From Saprospiraceae bacterium (GTDB lineage: Bacteria; Bacteroidota; Bacteroidia; Chitinophagales; Saprospiraceae), in assembly GCA_022841745.1 (NCBI GenBank), contig JALHQW010000028.1:1-64000 (forward strand): a DNA stretch of 64,000 bases, in the 5' to 3' direction. The position numbers and the translations under genes are program-made. The notes under the pieces were generated by a model. It was given only the letters and a program-made list of their open reading frames with translations. It did not search any database and had not been told where the DNA came from. Shown piece by piece: positions 33,123 to 43,000 of the stretch. The first letter of the stretch is position 1, and each line of letters starts with the position of its first letter.

Positions 33123-34574
33123 ATGACACGAAAGCAGAAGAAGCCAATCATTGTTGAGAACGTCGAGATAACCGCCATGGCCGACAAGGGCCGGGGTATT
33201 GGCCGTGACGCCACAGGCCGGGTGGTGTTCAGCGAAAGCGTGGCCCCCGGCGACGTGGTGGACGTGCAGGTGACGAAGAAGAAACCAGAGTACGTCGAAG
33301 GTTATGCCATCCACCACCACCGCCTTTCCCGTGACCGGGTGGATCCATTCTGCCAGCATTTCAAGCTATGTGGCGGCTGCCGCTGGCAACACCTGAAGTA
33401 CAGTGCCCAAGTGCGGGAAAAAGAGCAAGTGGTGCGGGATGCTGTTCGCCGCATCGGGAAGATAAGGGAGGGCGAGTTCCTGCCCATCGTACCCTGCGCT
33501 GAGACCACCTACTACCGTAACAAGTTGGAATACACTTTTTCCAATAAAACCTGGATTACAAAGGCTGAAATGGATGCGGGCATGTCCAACCGACAGAACG
33601 TGCTTGGCTTCCACCGACCCGGTGCTTTCGATAAAATCGTGGACATCAAGCACTGCTACTTGCAGGCCGACCCATCCAACGCACTTCGCCTCACCGTCAA
33701 GGCCGTCGCCGATGAAATGGGCCTCAGCTACTACGACCTCATCGTGCAGCAGGGCATGATGCGCCATATCATGATTCGCCTGACGACGCTTGGCGAACTG
33801 ATGCTCATCGTCAGTTTCCATGAAAACGACAAAAAAGTCATCAAGCAGTTCATGGACGAGGTCGTCAAGCGCACCCCACAGCTCACGAGCGTGTTCTATT
33901 GCATCAACCCAAAGATGAACGACTACGTGGGCGACCTCGACATGGTTTGCCACCACGGCAAGCCCTTCATCGAGGAGCAATTGGGGCACGTTCGCTTCAA
34001 AATTGGCCCGAAGTCCTTCTTCCAGACCAATTCCAAGCAGGCCAAGGTACTCTACGACAAGGTCGTGGAATTCGCCGGGCTGACGGGCAACGAAAACGTC
34101 TATGACCTCTACACGGGCGTGGGTAGCATCGCCCTGTACGTAGCCAAGTACTGCAAGCAGGTCGTCGGCATCGAGGAAGTGCCGGAAGCCATCGTGGACG
34201 CCAAGGAGAATGCCCGCATGAACGCTACGGAAAACTGCGTTTTTTATGCTGGCGACGTGCAGAACATCCTCACCGCCGAGTTTGCTGCGCAACATGGCAA
34301 ACCCGACCTCGTCATCACCGACCCGCCCCGTGCGGGCATGCACGAGGCCGTTGTGCGGATGTTCCTGCAATTGGAAGCGCCCCGCATCGTGTATGTGAGT
34401 TGCAACCCCTCCACGCAAGCCCGTGACCTCAATCTCTTGAAAGAAAAATACCGCCTCGTGAAAATCCAGCCCGTGGACATGTTCCCGCATACGCACCATG
34501 TGGAGACAGTGGCACTGCTGGAATTGCGGGAAGCAAGTGAGCAGCAGTCAGCAATTGAAGGAGAGAAAATTTGA
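33123..34574 (+). CDS. rlmD: 23S rRNA (uracil-5-)-methyltransferase, RlmD type
   Basis: A SAM-dependent enzyme that makes 5-methyluridine in 23S rRNA (U1939 in E. coli numbering). The 483-residue protein has an N-terminal TRAM domain (IVENVEITAMADKGRGIG), the [4Fe-4S] Cys motif around FKLCGGCRW, the methyltransferase domain with YDLYTGVGSIAL, the DPPRAG motif and the catalytic Cys in YVSCNPSTQ. ATG 33123 has a good purine-rich GGAGGGGAG upstream and is preferred to a TTG at 33102. Bacteroidota enzymes of this group can methylate more than one uridine, so the exact site is inferred from the family. Confidence 0.92.
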   Translation: MTRKQKKPIIVENVEITAMADKGRGIGRDATGRVVFSESVAPGDVVDVQVTKKKPEYVEGYAIHHHRLSRDRVDPFCQHFKLCGGCRWQHLKYSAQVREKEQVVRDAVRRIGKIREGEFLPIVPCAETTYYRNKLEYTFSNKTWITKAEMDAGMSNRQNVLGFHRPGAFDKIVDIKHCYLQADPSNALRLTVKAVADEMGLSYYDLIVQQGMMRHIMIRLTTLGELMLIVSFHENDKKVIKQFMDEVVKRTPQLTSVFYCINPKMNDYVGDLDMVCHHGKPFIEEQLGHVRFKIGPKSFFQTNSKQAKVLYDKVVEFAGLTGNENVYDLYTGVGSIALYVAKYCKQVVGIEEVPEAIVDAKENARMNATENCVFYAGDVQNILTAEFAAQHGKPDLVITDPPRAGMHEAVVRMFLQLEAPRIVYVSCNPSTQARDLNLLKEKYRLVKIQPVDMFPHTHHVETVALLELREASEQQSAIEGEKI

Positions 34575-34606
34575 GAAAATGAAGGCTGCCAAGTCGTTGC
34601 TTTCTG

Positions 34607-34650
34607 CACCCTCTCACCCTCTCACTTCTCTCACTCTCTCACTTCTCTAA
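34607..34650. repeat. Short-word repeat, CTCTCAC type
   Basis: CACCCTCTCACCCTCTCACTTCTCTC and similar words run up to 12 bases before the enoyl-CoA hydratase ATG. The complementary word tract (GGGTGAGAGGGTGAGAGAAG) is found after dnaX at 50976. Confidence 0.7.
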
Positions 34651-34661
34651 AAAGCTTTAAC

Positions 34662-35432
34662 ATGGATAAAACCCAACAAGGCAGCGTCAATCTTTCAGTA
34701 AAAGAAGGCGTTGCCACCATCGAATTTTCCCACCCCGCCCAAAACTCCCTGCCTGGCAGGCTGTTGGCCGAACTCGTTCAGGCCATCGAAGCCGCTGGGG
34801 CCGACAAGGACTCGCACATCGTACTGCTGCGCAGCGCTGGCGACCGTACCTTCTGCGCCGGGGCCAGCTTCGACGAGCTTTCCAGCATCCGTGATTTCGA
34901 GACGGGCAAACGGTTTTTCCTCGGCTTCGCCAACGTTATCAACGCCATGCGGCGCTGCCCCAAGCTCATCATCGGGCGGGTACATGGCAAGGCCGTGGGC
35001 GGTGGTGTGGGCCTTGCTGCCGCAACGGACTATTGCATGGCCACCCAATGGGCCACCGTGCGCCTGAGCGAATTGGCCGTAGGCATCGGGCCGTTCGTGG
35101 TGGGGCCAGCCTGCGAGCGCAAACTCGGCCTCTCGGCCTACAGCCAAATGGCCATCAACGCCACCGAGTGGCAAACCGCCTATTGGGCCAAGGAAAAAGG
35201 CTTGTTCAACGAAGTCTTTGAAAAAACGGAGCAAATGGACGACTACCTGGAGCGTTTCACCAAAATCCTCGTCAACTCCAGCCCGGACGCCATGCGGGAA
35301 CTGAAGCGGGTCTTCTGGCAAGGCACTGAGAATTGGGACACGCTGTTGGATGAGCGAGCGGCCATCAGTGGTCGGTTGGTGTTGTCGGATTTTACAAGGG
35401 AGGCGATTGAGGCGTTTAAGGCGAAGGCTTGA
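34662..35432 (+). CDS. Enoyl-CoA hydratase/isomerase family protein
   Basis: A 256-residue crotonase-fold enzyme acting on acyl-CoA thioesters. The oxyanion-hole segments are present: FCAGASFDEL near 62-71 and GKAVGGGVGLAAATDY near 108-123. The first catalytic Glu of hydratases aligns with Glu in RLSELAVGIG; where the second Glu is expected the sequence is LSAYSQM, with Gln. This makes a classic hydratase less sure, and an isomerase or another crotonase-type reaction is possible. No beta-oxidation partners are adjacent. A short-word tract precedes the start. Confidence 0.82.
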   Translation: MDKTQQGSVNLSVKEGVATIEFSHPAQNSLPGRLLAELVQAIEAAGADKDSHIVLLRSAGDRTFCAGASFDELSSIRDFETGKRFFLGFANVINAMRRCPKLIIGRVHGKAVGGGVGLAAATDYCMATQWATVRLSELAVGIGPFVVGPACERKLGLSAYSQMAINATEWQTAYWAKEKGLFNEVFEKTEQMDDYLERFTKILVNSSPDAMRELKRVFWQGTENWDTLLDERAAISGRLVLSDFTREAIEAFKAKA

Positions 35433-35476
35433 AACTAAGGGCCAATTAGCGTAGTTTTACCTGAAAATTCAATGAA

Positions 35477-35683
35477 ATGAGAGAAATAAAAGCACCGCTA
35501 ACCAATCTCCAGATGGAGTACTTAAAGTTACTTTCGTTCGATTTAGCGGAAAACGAAATGAAAGAACTTCGGCAGTTGATTGCCAAGTTTTTAAACGAAA
35601 AAATGCAGAAAGAAATGGACAAGGTTTGGGCTGAAAAGGGCTATTCCGAAGAAACAGTCAACCAGTGGCTAAATGGGAACTGA
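35477..35683 (+). CDS. Antitoxin of a type II PIN toxin-antitoxin pair
   Basis: A 68-residue protein: MREIKAPLTNLQMEYLKLLS, a helical middle, and an acidic-aromatic C-terminus KGYSEETVNQWLNGN. It overlaps the PIN toxin gene by 11 bases, typical for antitoxin-toxin order. It is clearly homologous to the antitoxin at 63673 (shared PLTNxQxExLxLxS and KGxxxxTxxxW patterns), so the window carries two related modules. It probably represses its own promoter and masks the toxin. Confidence 0.75.
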   Translation: MREIKAPLTNLQMEYLKLLSFDLAENEMKELRQLIAKFLNEKMQKEMDKVWAEKGYSEETVNQWLNGN

Positions 35684-36125
35684 CCGTTTACGAGTGGTAC
35701 TTGACACCAATATTATCCTAAGTGTGGTGTCACGAAACTCACCTTTTCACATGGTTTGGCAAGCGTTATTATCCGGTACTTTCGATTTGTACATCACTAC
35801 CGAAATATTGCTTGAGTACGAAGAAAAATTAGCTTCCAACTTTAACCCAATAGTGGCCGAAATCAATTTGCAAATCCTTTCGGTGCTTCCCAACGTATTT
35901 CCTCAAACGGTGTTTTTCCATTTCCCTATCATTGTGCAAGACCCCGACGACAATAAGTTTATAGACTGCGCATTTGGTTGCAACGCCCATTTTTTGGTCT
36001 CAAATGACAAGCATTACCAGATTTTGAAGCAGTTGGGATTTCCAAAAATCAACCTCGTAAAACTGGAAGAATTCATAGAAATTTTGAGAATAACAAAAGC
36101 CGGAACTCCACCCGGCATCGCCTAA
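35673..36125 (+). CDS. PIN-domain toxin (type II toxin-antitoxin RNase)
   Basis: A 150-residue PIN-domain protein, a metal-dependent RNase. VLDTNIILSVVS near residue 9 gives the first acidic residue; TEILLEYEE near 46-54 gives the second; DPDDNKFIDCAFG and VSNDKHYQILK near 95-120 give the last acidic residues of the site. It overlaps the antitoxin upstream. The C-terminus RITKAGTPPGIA looks like an added tail. It is transferable and slightly AT-rich compared with neighbours. Confidence 0.85.
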   Translation: MGTDRLRVVLDTNIILSVVSRNSPFHMVWQALLSGTFDLYITTEILLEYEEKLASNFNPIVAEINLQILSVLPNVFPQTVFFHFPIIVQDPDDNKFIDCAFGCNAHFLVSNDKHYQILKQLGFPKINLVKLEEFIEILRITKAGTPPGIA

Positions 36126-36130
36126 CCAAC

Positions 36131-38239
36131 ATGATTCTAAGCAAAACCAACATACAAAAATCAACCCTCCAGACCGCCTTCCGCCTCATGGCCACGGCCA
36201 AGAGCATGACGGAGGTATTTGAAGAAAACTTCAAGTTCGTCGCCAAGTACGTCCATGCCACCAGCCGGGGGCACGAGGCCGCCCAAATCGCCCTCGGCCT
36301 GCAACTGTTGCCGCAGGACTGGGTAGCCCCCTATTACCGTGACGACTCCATCCTCCTGTCCATCGGCATGACGCCCTACGACCTCATGCTCCAACTCATG
36401 GCCAAACGGGACGACCCCTTCTCCGGTGGCCGGGCCTACTACTGCCACCCCAGCCTAAAGGACGACGACAAGCCCAAAATCCCGCACCAATCCTCGGCAA
36501 CTGGAATGCAAGCTATTCCAACAACCGGGGTGGCAATGGGCATCCAATACCATGAAAATATTTCGGATTACGGATTGCGGATTGCGGATTCAGCAGCCCC
36601 CCAATCCGCAATCCGAAATCCGAAATCCGAAATCGCTGTATGCAGCCTCGGCGATGCCTCCGTCACCGAAGGCGAGGTGGCTGAAGCCCTGCAAATGGCC
36701 GCCCTCAAGCAGTTACCTATCCTCTACTTCGTGCAGGACAACGGCTGGGACATCTCCGCCAATGCCGCCGAGACCCGTGCGCAGGATGCCGCCGATTACG
36801 CCAAAGGTTTTCACGGCATCGAAACGAGGCGCATGGACGGCAGCGATTTTTTCGATTGCTACGCAACCCTGCAAGAGGTCATCAAGACGATGCGGCGGGA
36901 GCGCAGGCCCTTTCTCGTGCATGTGAAAGTGCCGCTACTCAACCACCACACCTCCGGCGTGCGCAAGGAATGGTACCGGGATGATTTGGAGGAGGCACAA
37001 AGCCGTGACCCCTACCCCATTTTCCGAAAGCAATTGCTCGAAGAAGGTTTCACGGAAAAGGAACTTAAAAAACTGGAGGGCGAAGCCCGGAAACTGGTCG
37101 AGGCCGACTACGAGCGGGCCAAGGCCGCCGAAGACCCACGCCCCGAAGACCTCTACACCCATGACTTCGCCCCGACACCCATCACCGAGGAACAGGGCGA
37201 GCGGGAACCTGCCAACGGCGAGGTGAAGGTGATGGTGGACTGCGCCCTCTTCGCCATTGAAGAACTGATGCACAAGCACCCGGAGTGCCTGCTGTACGGG
37301 CAAGACGTTGGCCGCAGGCTCGGCGGCGTGTTCCGGGAGGCAGCGACGCTGGCTGAGAAGTTCGGCGACCACCGGGTATTCAACACGCCCATCCAGGAGG
37401 CGTTCATCATTGGCAGCACGGTGGGCATGAGCGCCGTGGGGCTGCGGCCCATCGTGGAAGTGCAGTTCGCCGACTATATCTGGCCGGGGCTGAACCAGCT
37501 TTTCACGGAGGTGAGCCGCTCCTGCTACCTCTCCAACGGCAAGTGGCCCGTTAGCTGCATCATCCGGGTGCCCATCGGGGCGTATGGCAGCGGCGGGCCT
37601 TACCATTCGAGCAGCGTGGAGTCGGTTTTGACGAACATACGGGGCATCAAAATCGCCTACCCCAGCAATGGTGCCGACCTGAAAGGGCTGATGAAGGCCG
37701 CTTATTACGACCCGAATCCCATCGTGATTTTGGAGCACAAAGGACTTTATTGGTCAAAAGTACGGGGCACGGAGACAGCCAAATGCGTGATGCCCGCCGA
37801 GGATTATGTATTGCCTTTCGGCAAGGCGAGGACGGTGGTTGTTGCGGAGCAAAACGAGGTGGAAAAAGGCCGCACGATGGGCGTCATCACCTACGGAATG
37901 GGCGTCCATTGGGCACTGAACGCCGCCAAGCAATACCCCGGCCAAGTGGAAGTGCTCGACCTGCGCACCCTGTACCCGTTGGACGAAGCCGCCATCTACA
38001 CCATTGCGAAGCGCCATGGAAAATGCCTGGTAGTGACCGAGGAACCCGTTAACAATACCTTCGCCCAGAGCATCGCCGCCCGCATTTCGGAGCATTGTTT
38101 CCAATGGCTCGATGCCCCCGTGCGCACGCTCGGCGCAGCGAACATGCCCGCCGTGCCGCTCAACGAGACGCTGGAGCGGGAGATGATACCAAGCATTGAG
38201 AAGGTGGCCAAGGTAATGGGGGAAGTTTTGGGGTGGTGA
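36131..38239 (+). CDS. Fused alpha-beta E1 component of a branched-chain/2-oxoacid dehydrogenase
   Basis: A 702-residue thiamine diphosphate enzyme that decarboxylates a 2-oxo acid and passes the acyl group to an E2 lipoyl protein. Residues 1 to about 370 are the alpha part with SLGDASVTEGEVAEALQ and QDNGWDIS of the ThDP motif; about 400-702 are the beta part with LYGQDVGRRLGGVF, FNTPIQEAFI and the terminal transketolase-C domain. Alpha-beta fusion is usual in Bacteroidota. Residues about 144-169 (GLRIADSAAPQSAIRNPKSE) are encoded by a folded short-word repeat and replace a variable loop just before the ThDP motif. No E2 or E3 gene is nearby. Confidence 0.9.
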   Translation: MILSKTNIQKSTLQTAFRLMATAKSMTEVFEENFKFVAKYVHATSRGHEAAQIALGLQLLPQDWVAPYYRDDSILLSIGMTPYDLMLQLMAKRDDPFSGGRAYYCHPSLKDDDKPKIPHQSSATGMQAIPTTGVAMGIQYHENISDYGLRIADSAAPQSAIRNPKSEIAVCSLGDASVTEGEVAEALQMAALKQLPILYFVQDNGWDISANAAETRAQDAADYAKGFHGIETRRMDGSDFFDCYATLQEVIKTMRRERRPFLVHVKVPLLNHHTSGVRKEWYRDDLEEAQSRDPYPIFRKQLLEEGFTEKELKKLEGEARKLVEADYERAKAAEDPRPEDLYTHDFAPTPITEEQGEREPANGEVKVMVDCALFAIEELMHKHPECLLYGQDVGRRLGGVFREAATLAEKFGDHRVFNTPIQEAFIIGSTVGMSAVGLRPIVEVQFADYIWPGLNQLFTEVSRSCYLSNGKWPVSCIIRVPIGAYGSGGPYHSSSVESVLTNIRGIKIAYPSNGADLKGLMKAAYYDPNPIVILEHKGLYWSKVRGTETAKCVMPAEDYVLPFGKARTVVVAEQNEVEKGRTMGVITYGMGVHWALNAAKQYPGQVEVLDLRTLYPLDEAAIYTIAKRHGKCLVVTEEPVNNTFAQSIAARISEHCFQWLDAPVRTLGAANMPAVPLNETLEREMIPSIEKVAKVMGEVLGW
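36561..36635 (+). repeat. Short-word inverted repeat inserted in the E1 coding sequence
   Basis: Left arm (36562-36590) is four copies of CGGATT-type words; right arm (36603-36631) is four copies of the complementary AATCCG word. The 29-base arms pair with two mismatches around a 12-base loop CAGCAGCCCCCC. The insert keeps the reading frame. Confidence 0.9.
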
Positions 38240-38306
38240 AAATATCGAAATTCATCTTTGCCTTTGCAGAATTTTTCCCCCATAATTTTTGCTTTATCTT
38301 CATTAT

Positions 38307-39947
38307 TTACCTCCCCACCACCAGCCTCGTCCCAGCCCTGGCCCTTCCATTTTCCAACAGCACCACATTGTACAGCCCTGCTGTCCACTCCGACACATCA
38401 AAACTGTGAAGGTAGGCATACGGCGGGAAGCGGTGCCGGTGCACCGCCCGGCCCAGCATGTCCACCACCTGCACCTCGGCGACCACATGGCTGCCGTAGG
38501 CAGGCAGGGTGATGGCCACCTCCACTTGCCCGCTGGCCACCGTGGGCGATGCCGTGACGCCGTAGCGGCTTGCCCCTGTGGGGCCACCAGCCAGTGGCGG
38601 CTGGGCGCTGCTCAGGATGGTGTCGCAGCCGCTGCCCGTGAGGAGGCCGAGGCGGTAGTTGGGGTGGGGGGTGGAGTAGAGCCAGTAAGGTACATCAGGG
38701 CCGAGGCAGGAACCTGGGGCGTTGTCCGCAGCGATGCAGGTGCCGCTCGCAGCCCCTTTCTCGTCAGGGTACTCGATGGCGCTGTGTGTGGTGCGCCACA
38801 GGTTGTATATCTTCCCGTCTGGGCCGTGGGCAAATGTCCAAAAACCACCAGCTGAGGAGGTGACATTTTGGTTGTCGTCCAGCGCATAAGGAATGCCACC
38901 GAGTTGCACCTTACTTACAGATATATCAGCCGCTTCTAAATCCCATTGAGCAAACTCGCCGTAACCTGCGCCATACAGGTAGCGGCCAGACGGTGAGAAC
39001 TCGTGCACGGAAATTGAACTGGGCAATATTTCACCATTTCCCCAATCAAACGGTACAAAGCCCGTGCTGATGGTGTCAATAAGGGACACCTCCCCGCTGC
39101 ACCGGTCAAAGGAGAGGAGCTTGGAATAGCCTAAGCCATATATATCAACCAGTTTGGTCCCGTCCCTGGAGGGCTGCAGTAAATTGTGATTGGTAGCCTG
39201 CCAACCTTCGCAGGTGAACCAATCCGAACTAAGGCCTGGTATCTCGCTATCCAAGACCAGCACGACCGAATCCCTTTGCAGCAAAATGGACCAATATTTT
39301 AGCCCATCCTGGCTGCGCCGCACAGCCCACCAATCACGCCCGTTGCCATGCCTGACCAAGGCAAAGCTCGGTCCTGCAATCAGCCCCTCGGCAAAATAGC
39401 GGTTTTTATAGACCACTTTGCCACGCCCCCCGTTCGCCGACATGTCTATCTTGCTGATTTGCATCTTGGGAACGTCAAACAGGAAGCACCCACCCTCTTC
39501 ACCATTAAGAACAAAGGAGTGGAGCATGTAATATATATGTCCGTCATTTGCATCGGGAATGATTTGATAGGTATAGGGTAGGTAATCCCAGTTCCAAAGT
39601 GTGTCAGCTCCGTTGATGCCGAAGTCGTCGTATGGAGAGCCTTGGTTAAATCCCTTGCCGCCTTCCATGATATTGTTGTCCCATGAAGCCACTACATTTC
39701 CATTGGTATAGAATTGAAGTTCTCCTGCTTCATTGCTAATGGCTATCACCCCATTTTCAATATGAATTTCGGAAGTATCGGAAACCACTTGGTATCCGAT
39801 GCCATTATCTCCAAACTCCATAAAAACAGGTTGGTAGATTAGGCCCCATCCAAGCCAGTGCCTGTCATATTGCTGGCAATAAGCAATTTGGTCAAGTGCC
39901 AACATTATTCCAAAGGCAGCAATGAATTGGTGTATATTTTTTTTCAT
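38307..39947 (-). CDS. Secreted protein with T9SS type A sorting domain
   Basis: A 546-residue secreted protein from ATG 39947 (MKKNIHQFIAAFGIMLALDQ). The body looks like a beta-propeller of repeated short blades (for example QPSRDGTKLVDIYG, EFSPSGRYLYGAGYGE, FAHGPDGKIYNLW), common in Saprospiria. The last 80 residues are a type A T9SS tail with VQVVDMLGRAVHR, DVSEWTAGLYNVVLL and a final GTRLVV strand. The 3' third (C-terminus) is GC-rich and the 5' two-thirds clearly AT-richer. It faces the E1 gene and lies downstream of the next T9SS cargo gene, separated from it by a strong terminator. Confidence 0.85.
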   Translation of the reverse strand: MKKNIHQFIAAFGIMLALDQIAYCQQYDRHWLGWGLIYQPVFMEFGDNGIGYQVVSDTSEIHIENGVIAISNEAGELQFYTNGNVVASWDNNIMEGGKGFNQGSPYDDFGINGADTLWNWDYLPYTYQIIPDANDGHIYYMLHSFVLNGEEGGCFLFDVPKMQISKIDMSANGGRGKVVYKNRYFAEGLIAGPSFALVRHGNGRDWWAVRRSQDGLKYWSILLQRDSVVLVLDSEIPGLSSDWFTCEGWQATNHNLLQPSRDGTKLVDIYGLGYSKLLSFDRCSGEVSLIDTISTGFVPFDWGNGEILPSSISVHEFSPSGRYLYGAGYGEFAQWDLEAADISVSKVQLGGIPYALDDNQNVTSSAGGFWTFAHGPDGKIYNLWRTTHSAIEYPDEKGAASGTCIAADNAPGSCLGPDVPYWLYSTPHPNYRLGLLTGSGCDTILSSAQPPLAGGPTGASRYGVTASPTVASGQVEVAITLPAYGSHVVAEVQVVDMLGRAVHRHRFPPYAYLHSFDVSEWTAGLYNVVLLENGRARAGTRLVVGR

Positions 39948-39972
39948 TTTGAAAGCTGAATTGTTGGACAAA

Positions 39973-40017
39973 AAAATGAGGCTGCCCTTCCCGCGTTGGC
40001 AAAAGCAGCCTCATTTT
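39973..40017 (-). terminator. Terminator of the beta-helix cargo gene
   Basis: AAAATGAGGCTGC (39973-39985) and GCAGCCTCATTTT (40005-40017) form a perfect 13-bp stem. Read on the minus strand the stem is followed by a T run, 11 bases after the stop of the gene at 40028. Confidence 0.8.
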
Positions 40018-40027
40018 AAGAACATAA

Positions 40028-43000
40028 TCAACGATGTTGGACGATAAAGGTCTGGCTAAACGTTTCCTTGCCACGGATTGCCCGTGCCACGTAAACGCCG
40101 TCGTGCCAGCCCTTCACGGGCACGGCCAGTTCCCCATTTTTCAGTGACAGGGTGACAGTATGTACCTCCTGACCGCTCAGGGTCAGGAACTGCACCTTTA
40201 CGGAGCTGCCATCGTTGGGCAAGTTCAAGGATACCCGCACCTCGTCATCAGCCGGATTTGGCACGATGCGCAGCATGAGGCTGTTCGCTGCACCTGGAGC
40301 CGCTGCACCCTCTGCGCTGCGGCCTCCCAAGCCGTTGCAGTTGTCTTCGTCATAGTATTCCTTAAGCCAGGTCTCACAGAGGCCCCTGGCACCCATGACT
40401 GCCCTGCCGCCAACGTTCAGGCAGGTCTGTGCGATGGTGCGTAGGTCTGCAATGGCAGCGGCATCTGGCGCTGTTCCAGCCAAATGGTTGAGTGCTATCT
40501 GGTTGTAACGCTTCTCGCTCCATGTGTGCGTGGTGCTTTCGTCCACGGCGGCGTTCTGCATCAATAACTGGCTAACAGTAGCCTGTACGGTCGGATAGAA
40601 CTGGTTGTCCGCTAGTTCCAGTTGGGCAGCCAGCATATCGCTTTGTAGCTGGGCAGCATCAATCTGTGGCTGTAAATTGGCCTCCAAATTGGGGTCGGCC
40701 ATGATGGCTGCCAACCAGCCTTCCATTTGGTCGGATAATGCGGCGAGGTCAGCACGGGTTGATGCCTGAGACGCCTGGTGGGTCGCTATGCTGTTCATCA
40801 ATTGCTGCCAAGCCCTGCGCAGCGACTCACTTTGGCCAATAAAGCTGGCATCTTGTGCAGACTTGAAGCCGGACAGGGTGGCATTACTGCTTACCCAATT
40901 TGGTTGCGCCAACAGTAGCCCATATATTTCCTGCCTCATCATCGCCTGTTCCGCTGGCGTCAACCCACTCCAGTAGGCGGGGTCCTGTACGATGGATGCC
41001 CATGTCCCCGCTGGGTCCGGGTCCAGTGGTGACATCGCTGCTACGGCATCATTTGCGCTTGTACAGAAATTGGTATCGGGAATACTATCTATGAGAACCC
41101 CAGGTGTGTTTTGGACAAATAAAGCCGCTGGATTGCTAGAAGGGTGCATAACGGTATTGGGAGGTGCACCAAAGGGAAACGCAAACCGACAAGCTGCAAC
41201 AATTATGCTCGAAGTGCTTGAATGCACTGCCTCATTTCCATTCCGCTCATGCCACTTGTTATACTGGTTGTGAAGCTGAGGGCCGGTTTGGACGCCTGGG
41301 TTGTACAGTATGCTTTCAAAATCGCTGCTGCGGAAGGTGTTCCACCTGATAAGGGAGCCATTGACCGCATTTCCGTCCCCCGTGAATATCAAGTCACGCT
41401 TGTTCCACCGAAGGTTGTTGCTGCTGTATTCGACTTCAAAGCTGGAATTAGCGTTAATGCCCCTGGTCTTATCTCGGACATCGTTGCAGTCCACCCTACC
41501 GGCGCCACCTTCCCTCAAGTTGATGCCAGTGATGCCAGCTGGGTTGAGGAGCTTGTTCCTCCGGGCGCTAAAGCCCCTGGCATTGGTGATGCCGATGCCG
41601 ACCCCATTATTGTTCAACAGTACATCAATGGTGTTGTCAAGAATGTTGTAGTCCTGGTCCATTTCGGCAGGGCTGGCCAACACGATGCCTCCGTTCAGAC
41701 TGGAACTGGAGCCAGTGGATATGTTCATCATATTGCTGTTCAGATTGAGGACATTGTCGGCGGAATTGATGGCGCCATTGATGCCGAAGCCAAACTGGGT
41801 GCCGCCATTGGTGTTGATGGTATTGCCCTTTATGGTGCCTGAGATTTTTGCCTGGCTGCCCACGATGAGTTCATAGCCGGCTGCTACGTCGCCTATAAAA
41901 ATGGACTGGTTAGAAGTGGAAGCTGTGAGGGTATGCTTCCCGCCAGTGATGTTGTCCCTAACAGCGACCGACCTTGCCTTGCTCTGGTCTGTCTGGAAAT
42001 TCGTGAACCCAATCTGGTCGATGTTCAGCGAAGAATTGGGGGAGTTTGACCACAGAAAGTCAATGCCAATCGCAGCGTCGCCAGGAGCGTTGTTGAACGG
42101 CAGTGGAACAGGGTCATAATCCTTCAAAGTATGGATTTCAAAGTTCCTGACCCTCAGTCTGCTGTTGTTGAAATTGAAGGCTTTCTCATAGTTGAACACT
42201 TCGTTTTCCGCTCCGCCCGCAATATTGACCGTCAACTGCGGGTTGACATTGGCGAAGTCGAAAGCGTTTGCTGACTGACAACCGCAAACATGGGGGTTTT
42301 CCTGTGCGCCATTCATGGTATTGCCTGAGAAACTATTGGCGAAGTTGACAAACTGTCTTTCAGATTTTATCCTATAAAAATTATTGATGAAAAACGAGCC
42401 CGTGCTCAGGATTTGCGGGAAAAGCCCACCGGACACCACGCCCAAGGTAGTCGGGTAACGGATTGCGTAGTCGGCATCCATGAGGCTGGCACCACCCAAG
42501 GTGATACGAGTGCGCCCCTCGGAGTGGAGACCCCGCCAACGGCAGCAGCCGCCGTTGCCAGTGAGCCTGACGGCACTTTGAATGACCGTTCCATTCAGCG
42601 TGAGCCCAATAAATGCGGTTGTATTGAAAGGACCTGGAATAAGTACCTCTGAGTCAAAGCCCATATTCCAAGTGCCAACTCCAAACGCAGCGGTCACATT
42701 GGCTACCAGTGTGCCATCAATGAACAGGGGCCAAGGGGCGTTGGCATTCTGCACGATAAACTGCCGCACGGTCTGGCCTGTGAAAGGCAGGATGTCCGTA
42801 AAGAACAACTGTTGGTTGGGTGTTCCTATGAAAGCTCCCTGCGGGTGGGGGGCACATGCGGTGTACGAAGCCGTATCCTCACAGCAGATAATAATATGTG
42901 TAACACATACCTCTCCCGTAAAATCTATGAAATTAGTGAACAAGTGGTCGGGCGGGTTAGTACCAATAAATACGGTGCTATCGCTAAACACCCAAATATG

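Noticed and set aside
33366-34499. 377-residue minus-strand ORF opposite rlmD
   Set aside because: Antisense shadow rich in His/Val/Asp; the plus strand carries all RlmD motifs.
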